Shown in pieces: positions 39,201 to 46,223 of a DNA stretch of 64,000 nt. The notes under the pieces are model-generated. The model ran no database searches, was not told the origin of the DNA, and saw only the letters and a list, made by a program, of their open reading frames with translations. The stretch comes from Minisyncoccota bacterium (GTDB lineage Bacteria; Patescibacteriota; Minisyncoccia; Phycocordibacterales; CAIJYI01), in NCBI GenBank assembly GCA_023229825.1, contig JALNYN010000001.1, positions 70,416-134,415 on the forward strand, in the 5' to 3' direction. Position 1 is the first letter of the stretch. Each line of letters opens with the position of its first letter. The translations under genes and the position numbers were made by a program.

Positions 39201-42200
39201 TCGCTCTCTCCGAGTTCATCGACTTCTCCGAGCTCATCTGAATCCCCGAGCTTGAGTCCTTCAACTTCACAATCACCATCACTCTCACCAAGCTCTTCAC
39301 AAAGCCCGAGTCTTTCACCGAGCTCATCGACCTCTCCGTCTTCTTCCGCAAGTCCTTCGCTCAGTCCGAGCTCCAGCACCTCGCCTTCAAGCTCGCAATC
39401 TCCGAGCTTAAGTCCGTCGACTTCACAATCTCCATCGCTTTCTCCGAGCACCTCGCAAAGTCCTTCACTTTCGCCGAGCTCAAGCTTGAGCCCGTCTTCT
39501 TCGGCATCTCCGTCTTTGTCGCCGAGTTCAAGCTTGAGCCCGTCATCGTCTAAGTCTCCGAGCCTTAGTCCGTCAGCTTCTCAATCGCCGTCACTCTCAC
39601 CGAGCGCTTCACAAAGCCCCAGTTTGTCGCCGAGCTCCAGCACTTCGCCATCAAGCTCGCAATCCCCGAGCTTAAGTCCGTCGGCTTCACAATCGCCGTC
39701 GCTTTCACCAAGCGCCTCGCAAAGCCCTTCACTTTCACCGAGCTCATCGACTTCACCGAGTTCGTCCGCAAGTCCGTCGCTCAGTCCTTCAACTTCTCAA
39801 TCCCCATCGCTTTCTCCGAGCACTTCACAAAGCCCCAGTTTGTCGCCGAGCTCATCGACTTCACCGAGCTCGTCTGAGTCTCCGAGCTTAAGCCCCTCAA
39901 CTTCGCAATCGCCATCACTTTCACCAAGTTCATCACAGAGTCCATCTCTTTCACCGAGCTCATCAACTTCTCCGAGTTCTTCGGAGTCTCCGAGCTTAAG
40001 TCCTTCAGCTTCACAATCTCCGAGCTTAAGTCCGAGTTCTTCACAAAGCCCGAGTCTTTCCCCAAGCTCATCAACTTCACCGAGTTCGTCCGCAAGTCCG
40101 TCGCTCAGTCCTTCAGCTTCTCAATCACCGTCACTCTCACCGAGCGCTTCACAAAGCCCGTCGCTTTCCCCGAGCTCATCGACTTCACCGAGTTCATCCG
40201 CAAGTCCGTCGCTCAGTCCTTCAGCTTCTCAATCACCATCACTCTCACCGAGCGCTTCACAAAGCCCGTCGCTTTCCCCGAGCTCATCGACTTCACCGAG
40301 TTCATCCGCAAGTCCGTCGCTCAGTCCGTCAGCTTCTCAATCCCCGTCACTCTCTCCAAGCTCATCACAAAGCCCGTCACTTTCACCGAGCTCATCAACT
40401 TCACCGAGTTCTTCGGAGTCTCCGAGCTTAAGCCCGAGTGCTTCACAATCCCCGTCACTTAGTCCGAGCTCATCACAGAGCCCGAGTTTATCACCGAGTT
40501 CCAGTACTTCACCGAGTTCATCCGAATCCCCGAGCTTAAGTCCTTCAACTTCGGAGTCTCCATCACTCTCTCCGAGTTCTTCACAAAGCCCGAGTTTGTC
40601 GCCGAGTTCATCGACTTCTCCAAGTTCTTCGGAGTCTCCGAGCTTAAGTCCGAGCTCCAGTACTTCGCCGTCATCTTCCGCAAGCCCGTCGCTTTCCCCG
40701 AGCGCTTCACAATCCCCGTCACTCAGTCCAAGTACTTCACAATCTCCATCTCTTTCACCGAGCTCTTCCACCTCTCCGAGCTCGTCTGAATCACCGAGCT
40801 TAAGCCCCTCAACTTCTCAATCACCGTCACTCAGTCCGTCCGCTTCACAATCTCCATCGCTCAGTCCAAGTTCCAGCACTTCACCGTCAAGCTCTCAATC
40901 ACCGAGCTTGAGTCCTTCGGCTTCTCAATCCCCATCGCTTTCACCAAGTGCTTCACAATCTCCATCTCTTAGTCCTAGCTCCAGCACCTCGCCGTCATCT
41001 TCTGAAAGTCCGTCGCTCAGTCCTTCAACTTCGCAGTCTCCATCACTCTCGCCGAGCGCATCACAGAGTCCGTCTCTTTCCCCGAGCTCCAGTACTTCGC
41101 CGAGTTCATCCGCAAGTCCGTCGCTCAGCCCTTCAAATTCACAATCCCCGTCACTCTCTCCGAGTTCTTCACAGAGCCCGTCGCTTTCACCGAGCTCATC
41201 GACCTCTCCGAGTTCCTCTGAATCGCCATCGCTTTCACCGAGTGCCTCGCAATCTCCATCGCTTTCACCCAGTTCATCACAAAGCCCAAGTTTATCCCCA
41301 AGCTCTTCAACTTCACCAAGTTCTTCAGCGTCTCCATCGCTTTCACCATCGAGCAGTTTGAGCCCGTCATCCTCAGAAAGTCCTTCATTATCACCCAGCG
41401 CGTCGCAATCACCTTCGCTCAGTCCGAGCGGTTCACAGTCCCCGAGCTTAAGTCCATCCGCTTCACAATCACCATCGCTTTCTCCGAGCGGATCACAAAG
41501 CCCGAGTTTATCCCCAAGCTCAAGCGTGAGCCCGAGTGCTTCCGAGTCTCCGTCGCTGAGCCCAAGCTCCAGTCTTTCTCCGTCATCTTCGGAATCCCCG
41601 AGCTTAAGTCCGTCAGCTTCCGACTCCGCAAGCGAATCTCCGTCGCTCTCGCCGAGCGCCTCACAAAGCCCGAGTTTATCACCGAGCGGCAGTTTAAGTC
41701 CGAGCACATCCGAAAGTCCGTCGCTTTCTCCGAGCAGTTCAGTGTCTCCGAGTATTTCGGGATCACCAAGCACTTCTCCTTCAGCGAGCGTGAGCCCGAG
41801 CAGTTCATCGAGTCCTTCGCTCAGTCCTTCGGCATCCGAGTCTCCGAGCTTAAGTCCGAGTGCATCTCAATCTCCGAGCTTGAGTCCTTCTTCTTCAGAA
41901 TCGCCGTCACTCAGTCCGAGCGCCTCGCAAAGTCCGTCTCTTTCACCGAGCGCATCGACCTCTCCGTCATCTTCGGCCTCTCCGTCGCTCTCTCCGAGTT
42001 CCAGCACTTCACCGTCAAGCTCACAATCTCCGAGTTTGAGCCCTTCGGCGTCTGAATCACCGAGTTTAAGCCCCAGCGCTTCACAAAGCCCGAGCTTAAG
42101 TCCGTCAGCTTCAGAATCACCCTCGCTCAGTCCGAGTGCTTCACAAAGCCCGAGTTTGTCACCAAGCTCATCGACTTCTCCGAGCTCATCCGCAAGTCCA

Positions 42201-45200
42201 TCGCTCAGTCCGAGCTCGAGTCTTTCACCCTCGGCTTCCGAGTCTCCGAGCCTTTCGCCGTCCGCTTCACAGTCCCCATCACTCAGTCCCAGCGCTTCAC
42301 AGAGCCCGAGCCTAAGTCCTTCAACTTCGCAATCGCCATCACTAAGTCCGAGTGCTTCACAAAGCCCTTCACTTTCGCCGAGCTCAAGCTTGAGCCCGTC
42401 TTCTTCGGCATCTCCGTCTTTGTCGCCGAGTTCAAGCTTGAGTCCGTCATCCTCTGAGTCGCCGAGCTTAAGTCCGAGTGCGTCACAATCTCCATCGCTT
42501 TCTCCGAGCGGTTCGCAATCTCCTAGTTTAAGCCCCTCAACTTCACAATCGCCATCACTCAGTCCGAGCGCCTCACAAAGTCCGTCTCTTTCGCCGAGCT
42601 CATCGACTTCTCCGAGTTCATCCGAAAGCCCATCGCTGAGTCCAAGCTCCAGTCTTTCACCATCATCTTCCGAGTCACCGAGCTTAAGTCCGAGTGCGTC
42701 ACAATCTCCATCGCTTTCTCCGAGCGGTTCGCAATCACCGAGTTTAAGCCCGTCCACTTCACAATCGCCATCACTCTCTCCGAGCGGATCACAAAGCCCG
42801 AGTTTATCTCCAAGCTCATCAACCTCTCCGAGTTCTTCGGCATCTCCGTCTTTGTCGCCGAGTTCATCCACCTCTCCAAGCTCATCCGAATCACCGAGCT
42901 TAAGTCCGTCAGCTTCAGAATCACCATCGCTTTCACCGAGCGCATCACAATCCCCGTCGCTCAGTCCGAGTTCCAGCACTTCACCGTCAAGCTCTCAGTC
43001 CCCGAGCTTAAGTCCATCCGCTTCACAATCGCCATCACTCTCTCCGAGCGGATCACAAAGCCCGAGTTTATCCCCAAGCTCATCAACTTCTCCTAGCTCA
43101 TCCGAAAGCCCATCGCTGAGCCCAAGCTCCAGTCTTTCACCGTCATCTTCGGAATCCCCAAGCTTAAGTCCATCCGCTTCCGACTCCGCAAGCGAATCTC
43201 CGTCGCTTTCACCGAGCGCCTCACAAAGCCCGAGTTTATCACCGAGCGGCAGTTTAAGTCCGAGCACATCCGAAAGTCCGTCGCTTTCTCCAAGCAGTTC
43301 AGTGTCTCCGAGTATTTCGGGATCACCAAGCACTTCTCCTTCAGCGAGCGTGAGCCCGAGCAGTTCAGCGAGTCCGTCGCTCAGTCCTTCGGTATCGAAT
43401 TCTCCATCTGAGTCGCCAAGTCTCTCTCCTTCATCATCCGAATCACCGAGCTTAAGTCCATCGGCTTCAGACTCTGCCTCCGAATCACCGAGCCTCTCAC
43501 CATCAACCTCGATCTCTCCGAGTCTGTCTCCTTCGACGAGTCTGAGCCCGAGCACGTCTGAAAGTCCTTCTCTTTCACCGAGCAGTTCGTTGTCTCCCAG
43601 TGCTTCATCATCGCCAAGTCTTTCTCCTTCCACAAGCATAAGTCCAAGCAGCTCGGTCAGTCCCTCGCTTAGTCCTTCCGCATCAGACTCCGCTTCCGAA
43701 TCACCGAGTCTTTCCCCGAGCGCTTCGATCTCACCGTCGCTTTCACCGTCGACAAGCCTTTCTCCTTCCGCCTCCGTTTCTCCGAGTCTTTCTCCATCAT
43801 CAAGCGAATCGACCAGTGAATCACCATCGCTTTCACCATCAACCTCGATCTCGCCGAGTCTTTCTCCATCATCAAGCGAATCGATAAGTTCATCTCCGAG
43901 TTTGAGTCCAAGCGCTTCGGTTAGCCCGTCTCTTTCCCCGAGCGCTTCCGAATCCGGCAGTGAATCGCCGAGCTTGTCACCCTCAACCTCTATATCTCCA
44001 TCGCTTTCGCCGTCAACAAGTTCAAGCCCGAGCACGTCCGAAAGTCCGTCCCTGTCTCCATCGGCTTCAGACTCCGCTTCCGAATCCCCGAGCCTCTCAC
44101 CGTCAACCTCGATCTCTCCGAGTTTGTCTCCTTCGGCGAGCTTGAGTCCGAGCACCTCCGAGAGTCCGTCTCTCTCACCGTCGGCGAGCCAAAGTCCGAG
44201 TACCTCCGAAAGCCCGTCGCTTTCGCCGTCGACCAGTCTGAGTCCGAGCACTTCCGTTAGTCCGTCGCTCTCGCCATCATCTTCAGATTCCGCTTCCGAA
44301 TCTCCGAGCCTCTCTCCGTCCGCTTCGATCTCGCCTTCGCTTTCACCGTCAACCAGTTTAAGTCCGAGCGCATCGGAAAGTCCGTCGCTTTCACCGTCCG
44401 CTTCTGACTCCGCTTCCGAATCACCAAGTCTCTCACCATCAACATCTTTCTCTCCGAGCTTGTCGCCTTCGACGAGTCTGAGTCCAAGCACCTCCGAAAG
44501 TCCTTCGCTTTCGCCATCATCGTCAGACTCCGCCTCCGAATCCCCGAGCTTATCGCCATCCTCATCCATCTCACCTTCGCTTTCGCCGTCAACCAGTTTA
44601 AGTCCGAGCGCATCCGAAAGTCCGTCCCTCTCTCCGTCCGCATCAGACTCCGCTTCCGAATCGCCGAGCCTGTCACCCTCAACCTCGATCTCTCCAAGCT
44701 TGTCTCCATCCGCCAGCCAAAGCCCGAGTACCTCCGAAAGTCCTTCGCTTTCACCGTCGACCAGCTTGAGCCCGAGCACTTCGCATAGTCCGTCGCTTTC
44801 TCCGAGCGCCAGTTCTTCACCTTCCTCATCCGCTTCGCCGAGCCTTTCGCCGTCTGCCAGCGGATCGGCATCGGACTCCGCTTCGGAATCCCCGAGCTTA
44901 AGTCCAAGTACTTCGCAGAGTCCGTCGCTGAGTCCCAGCGCTTCGGAATCCGCGAGCGCATCGCCTTCGCTTTCACCGTCATCTTCCGTTTCTCCCTCTG
45001 AAGTTTCCTCCGATTCTCCGAGTCTGAGCCCGTCAGCGAGCATTAGCCCGTCCTCCTCCGAGTCGCCGTCCGTCAGTCCTTCCGTCGCGACCACCGATCT
45101 TAAGACGATAAACGACCTGCACGAAACCCTGATAAAAACCGTCAACGGAATACCTCGGGCGTCTATCAAGAAAGTTGACGGCGTAAACTGGATGGTGTAA
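33255..45200 (+). CDS. giant modular protein with Ser/Pro stalks, 3981 aa
   Basis: Residues 1-386 are a unique N-terminal region (KVKIKRWDNEVNFSVRL-like start, KAVYPVHHAAGLTFGYT) ending in a beta domain. Three similar modules of ~370 residues follow, near 457-829, 873-1246 and 1577-1950; each opens with VTFLEPG, shows a LamG/ConA-like jelly roll (DTQQKDGTSS, WYRITLSYV, AKVFLNGSLEITSTN) and ends with GSGGSGYGTGH and YSVEGLSVGD. They are joined by SPSLSPSxS stalks; the last, 1955-3943, is ~1990 residues. The C-terminus (TTDLKTINDLHETLIKTVNG, then SIKKVDGVNW) recalls motifs at the ends of phage tail proteins. There is no Sec or Tat signal, sortase motif or membrane helix, so the export route is unclear. 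A huge filamentous adhesin or fibre is the best guess. The start at 33255 is the first ATG after an in-frame stop at 33240. Confidence 0.85.
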   Translation: MLASNPEINKKYRQTLNTYIQDVKRDWRDRIETEIGDIKTADSFLPQVKIKRWDNEVNFSVRLVHNEKRPSISVEGEKIKWKGADVEAHFYDINNKEHPEGASEFEVVLKKKPKTNRVEFTLNTKGLDFFYQPDLSDRDKDKGSVRPENVIGSYAVYASENKINYLGGKEYKSGKVGHIFRPKIVDSAGKEVWGDLNVDTAKGILSVTIPQDFLDKAVYPVHHAAGLTFGYTTIPTTSWAHWLAGNGEVVAAELGAAPNTGTLNYISWCLFAGAAPITVKTAVYSNNAGVPLTRLGYDTNTTTVTDNASPGTFVQSADDYNLAITSGTAYWAGLGSVSAQCGIGYDTASGWDLYFDNVGTLPATWTDYTYDHEINKRYGVYATYFANSPSLSPSSSKSPSLSPSSSKSPSLSPSSSKSPSLSPSSSKSPSLSPSSSKSPSLSPSSSVSPSTPPAATVTFLEPGSDATKSLNLFYTSSATNGTIASVDTQQKDGTSSIQCSITSTGGQAFTYTDSDVCSDAGTRISVWVRFSTVTPSTAGIFLSAIKNLDSGNILCVGLDTDGTLLLQGRACTAKSGTTGLSADTWYRITLSYVITSSSNWTAKVFLNGSLEITSTNVDGTLSAVTTGAVELGMYANANFSAFTSSPIMTVWYDSLYVDDGTGIDDPGNIHVTAKRPVSNGTAVEFTTQIGSGGSGYGTGHTPQVNERPLAAGNGWSISTTTKKTEEYSVEGLSVGDVDLTGSTIVDYMGWIYANVDSTLNSPVHNIIVGGTATAVTMSTSGTSYWKIKGSSVYPSGNTDIGMDAQYTTTPHLTRLFEGGIIVAYVPSGNSPSLSPSSSKSPSLSPSSSKSPSLSPSASTSPSSSVSPSVPAAGTVTFLEPGTDLTKDITLYRNTVVTNGTIASDDTQQKDGTSSFKSDVTVVGGKGYAYTPNGVCADAGTRISVWVRLSTATPSTGTKFITAEQADDGTEILCVGLNTSGNLVIQGRGCTAQTGGTGLSANTWYRITLSYVLTSTSNWTAKVFLNGSLEITSTNADGTLSFVTTSVLNLGIAANAALSEFTSSAAMSVWFDNVYVDSESTLNDTGDVRVTAKRAVSNGTAVEFTTQIGSGGSGYGTGHSPQVNERPLSLTNGWSISTTTKKTEEYSVEGLSVGDVDLTSATIIDYMGWIRANVDSTANSPVHHIIVGGTATAVTMSTSALSYFAVKGSSTYPSGNTDIGIDAQYTTTPHLTRLYECGIAVAYFSFGSPSLSPSASTSPSSSKSPSLSPSSSTSPSSSKSPSLSPSSSTSPSSSKSPSLSPSSSKSPSLSPSSSTSPSSSQSPSLSPSTSQSPSSSKSPSLSPSSSKSPSLSPSSSKSPSLSPSTSLSPSSSKSPSLSPSSSTSPSSSVSPSLSPSSSQSPSSSVSPSLSPSSSKSPSLSPSASASPSLSPSSSTSPSSSASPSLSPSSSQSPSSSASPSLSPSSSKSPSLSPSSSGSPSLSPSSSTSPSASASPSLSPSSSKSPSLSPSASQSPSLSPSSSVSPSSSASPSLSPSVSESPSLSPSASLSPSLSPSASASPSLSPSASQSPSIPPPPVVTFLEPGTDATKDLSLFYNSSATNGTITSDDTEPHDGICSIKSDITSTGGNASVCTPNDACATAGSRVSVWVKFSTVTPSARSKFLSIQRANETHEVLGIGLNTDGTLIFQARGCTGKLGTTGLSADTWHRISLSYSIYSATSWSAKVYLNGNLEITSTNADGTLPFTDLSQASFGIRPTAAFSYFTSSAVMSVWYSGIYVDSGSDLADTGSIHVSAKRPASNGTSVDFTTQIGSGGSGYGTGHSPQVNERPLSETNGWSISTTTKKTEEYSVEGLSVGDIDMTDAVIVDYMGWMRASVDSTADSPNHNIIVGGTTFSKTLSTSYATYLQMAGSSTYPSGNTDIGIDAQYTGVAHVTNLAECGLIFAYTLPNGSSSNSPSLSPSASQSPSLSPSTSTSPSSSASPSLSPSSSTSPSSSESPSLSPSTSQSPSLSPSSSQSPSLSPSSSTSPSSSASPSLSPSSSTSPSSSQSPSLSPSTSQSPSLSPSTSQSPSLSPSSSLSPSSSASPSLSPSSSLSPSSSKSPSLSPSASQSPSLSPSASQSPSLSPSSSTSPSSSQSPSLSPSASQSPSLSPSASQSPSLSPSSSTSPSSSASPSLSPSTSQSPSLSPSTSQSPSLSPSSSTSPSSSESPSLSPSTSQSPSLSPSSSQSPSLSPSSSTSPSSSESPSLSPSASQSPSLSPSSSQSPSLSPSSSTSPSSSASPSLSPSASQSPSLSPSASQSPSLSPSSSTSPSSSASPSLSPSASQSPSLSPSASQSPSLSPSSSTSPSSSASPSLSPSASQSPSLSPSSSQSPSLSPSSSTSPSSSESPSLSPSASQSPSLSPSSSQSPSLSPSSSTSPSSSESPSLSPSTSESPSLSPSSSQSPSLSPSSSTSPSSSESPSLSPSSSTSPSSSASPSLSPSASQSPSLSPSTSQSPSLSPSSSTSPSSSESPSLSPSTSQSPSLSPSASQSPSLSPSSSTSPSSSQSPSLSPSASQSPSLSPSASQSPSLSPSSSTSPSSSESPSLSPSTSQSPSLSPSASQSPSLSPSSSTSPSSSASPSLSPSNSQSPSLSPSSSQSPSLSPSSSTSPSSSESPSLSPSASQSPSLSPSSSQSPSLSPSSSTSPSSSASPSLSPSSSLSPSSSESPSLSPSASQSPSLSPSGSQSPSLSPSASQSPSLSPSGSQSPSLSPSSSVSPSASESPSLSPSSSLSPSSSESPSLSPSASDSASESPSLSPSASQSPSLSPSGSLSPSTSESPSLSPSSSVSPSISGSPSTSPSASVSPSSSSSPSLSPSASESPSLSPSASQSPSLSPSSSESPSLSPSASQSPSLSPSASTSPSSSASPSLSPSSSTSPSSSQSPSLSPSASESPSLSPSASQSPSLSPSASESPSLSPSASQSPSLSPSSSTSPSSSASPSLSPSSSLSPSASESPSLSPSASQSPSLSPSASQSPSLSPSTSQSPSLSPSASQSPSLSPSSSLSPSSSASPSLSPSSSLSPSSSESPSLSPSASQSPSLSPSGSQSPSLSPSTSQSPSLSPSASQSPSLSPSSSTSPSSSESPSLSPSSSLSPSSSESPSLSPSASQSPSLSPSGSQSPSLSPSTSQSPSLSPSGSQSPSLSPSSSTSPSSSASPSLSPSSSTSPSSSESPSLSPSASESPSLSPSASQSPSLSPSSSTSPSSSQSPSLSPSASQSPSLSPSGSQSPSLSPSSSTSPSSSESPSLSPSSSLSPSSSESPSLSPSASDSASESPSLSPSASQSPSLSPSGSLSPSTSESPSLSPSSSVSPSISGSPSTSPSASVSPSSSASPSLSPSVSNSPSESPSLSPSSSESPSLSPSASDSASESPSLSPSTSISPSLSPSTSLSPSTSESPSLSPSSSLSPSASSSPSLSPSTSISPSSSVSPSLSPSASDSASESPSLSPSASISPSLSPSTSLSPSASVSPSLSPSSSESTSESPSLSPSTSISPSLSPSSSESISSSPSLSPSASVSPSLSPSASESGSESPSLSPSTSISPSLSPSTSSSPSTSESPSLSPSASDSASESPSLSPSTSISPSLSPSASLSPSTSESPSLSPSASQSPSTSESPSLSPSTSLSPSTSVSPSLSPSSSDSASESPSLSPSASISPSLSPSTSLSPSASESPSLSPSASDSASESPSLSPSTSFSPSLSPSTSLSPSTSESPSLSPSSSDSASESPSLSPSSSISPSLSPSTSLSPSASESPSLSPSASDSASESPSLSPSTSISPSLSPSASQSPSTSESPSLSPSTSLSPSTSHSPSLSPSASSSPSSSASPSLSPSASGSASDSASESPSLSPSTSQSPSLSPSASESASASPSLSPSSSVSPSEVSSDSPSLSPSASISPSSSESPSVSPSVATTDLKTINDLHETLIKTVNGIPRASIKKVDGVNWMV
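34413..34610 (+). repeat. Ser/Pro stalk block 1 (Lys type)
   Basis: Codes SPSLSPSSSK units; the variable position is nearly always Lys. Confidence 0.9.
35742..35870 (+). repeat. Ser/Pro stalk block 2
   Basis: Short block of about 43 codons between modules 1 and 2, again with Lys at the variable position. Confidence 0.9.
36993..37980 (+). repeat. Ser/Pro stalk block 3
   Basis: About 330 codons between modules 2 and 3; the variable position shifts from Lys to Gln, Thr, Ala, Val. Confidence 0.9.
39117..45083 (+). repeat. Ser/Pro stalk block 4 (long, Gln to Asp/Glu type)
   Basis: About 1990 codons of ~10-residue units SPSLSPSxSQ, grouped in larger repeats. Lys disappears; Gln dominates first, then SDSASESPSLSPSTSIS-like units rich in Asp and Glu after about 43400. 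Serine codons of both TCN and AGY type are mixed. Confidence 0.92.
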
Positions 45201-45213
45201 GTGTCTTAGTGCA

Positions 45214-45242
45214 TTGATTTGCTGTTTACAATCCATTATAAT
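45214..45242 (+). promoter_or_regulatory. promoter of the dockerin operon, predicted leaderless
   Basis: TTGATT (45214-45219), 17 bp, TATAAT (45237-45242). The ATG at 45249 is 6 bp past the -10 box. Confidence 0.75.
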
Positions 45243-45248
45243 AATGGC

Positions 45249-46214
45249 ATGTATAGCAAAGTTCTTAACTTCATAAAATATAATAACGCCTTCACCATAC
45301 TTCTCGCTCTATTTTTCTTTGGTTTCGGGATCAGTTTTGCGGCGGAACCTGCCGTGCGAGAGAGCATCTATTCAAGCGAGCAAACCGTAATTTCTGTCGA
45401 CAACGGCACTATCGTCTCTGCAGACCTAGACAGTTATAATTTCAACCTGAGGATCAACTCCATTACCGACGATGAGAAAAATTATTATGCCGCTTACTCG
45501 TACCAAACGATGGAGATCGTCGACAGCGTGTGGCAGAATAAGCAAATTGAAAAGACGCTGACCATAAGCAAAGAAGCGCTCGACGGCAAAGATCTCGGGC
45601 TTTATGTCGCAAAAGAGCTGGGAGAAAATATCAACTATGAATTGTCTTATCTCAAGAAAGTTCAAAAACTGGAACAGGAAAAAGGAGAATCTCAAAAAGT
45701 TATCACCACGGAATATTCCGGTCTCATCGGAAAACTGCTGGATCCCAAGCAAGAGGTGATAGAAGGGTACGAGCCTGTCATACCGGAACCTATTCCCGAA
45801 GCTCCCGTTATCGTGGAAGAAAATCCCGAGGACGTCATTGTCTCCACCCAGTATCCGGAACCGCAAGCAGAACCCGAACCAGTACCACAAGAGCAGCCGG
45901 CACCGGACAATTCTCCAGCGGAGCCGTCTTCCGATGAAGAGGTCAAACCGGAAGGGGAGTCTCCAGAGGAAGAGGATGTCGATCCGTCGCCCGCTCCTAC
46001 GGAAATGATCAACGAAGAATTGGTTCAGGAAGTGGTGGAAGTGCTTTTGCAATCTCAAACAGAAGAAACCGCCGATCCGGCACCATCAACGGATTCACCG
46101 GCGACGGAGGACGTTTCGAACTCTGACCCAGAGACTCAGGAAAGCCCGGAGCCATCAGTAAACGAAGACCCTGTTGTCCCAACATCGGACGTTGACCCAG
46201 AACCGGCACCATAA
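45249..46214 (+). CDS. exported acidic Pro/Glu-rich protein
   Basis: A 321-residue protein. Residues 1-31 form a signal peptide or anchor (VLNFIKYNNAFTILLALFFF.. FAAEP). Residues 32-170 are a folded domain (SVDNGTIVSADLDSYNFNLR, YAAYSYQTMEIVDSVW). From about 180 to the end it is Pro/Glu/Asp/Ser-rich and disordered (EPIPEAPVI, EPVPQEQPAPDN), like a cell-wall or envelope spacer. No anchor at the C-terminus. It is followed after 9 bp by the dockerin gene, so probably co-expressed. Start 45249 chosen because of the -10 spacing. Confidence 0.75.
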   Translation: MYSKVLNFIKYNNAFTILLALFFFGFGISFAAEPAVRESIYSSEQTVISVDNGTIVSADLDSYNFNLRINSITDDEKNYYAAYSYQTMEIVDSVWQNKQIEKTLTISKEALDGKDLGLYVAKELGENINYELSYLKKVQKLEQEKGESQKVITTEYSGLIGKLLDPKQEVIEGYEPVIPEPIPEAPVIVEENPEDVIVSTQYPEPQAEPEPVPQEQPAPDNSPAEPSSDEEVKPEGESPEEEDVDPSPAPTEMINEELVQEVVEVLLQSQTEETADPAPSTDSPATEDVSNSDPETQESPEPSVNEDPVVPTSDVDPEPAP

Positions 46215-46223
46215 ATTTTTCCA

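Noticed and set aside
34413..45083. CRISPR-like regular repeats
   Set aside because: Units are coding, degenerate at DNA level, and have no unique spacers of constant length; no cas genes are present.
42995..45169. Long antisense open frames (hundreds of codons, Leu-Gly-Glu-Ser-Asp repeats) opposite the Ser/Pro stalk
   Set aside because: They are the reverse reading of the TCN/AGY-rich repeat, which lacks stops by composition; no start signals or independent features.
20250..45200. A complete prophage
   Set aside because: Phage-like pieces occur, but no terminase, portal, capsid, integrase or lysis gene is visible.
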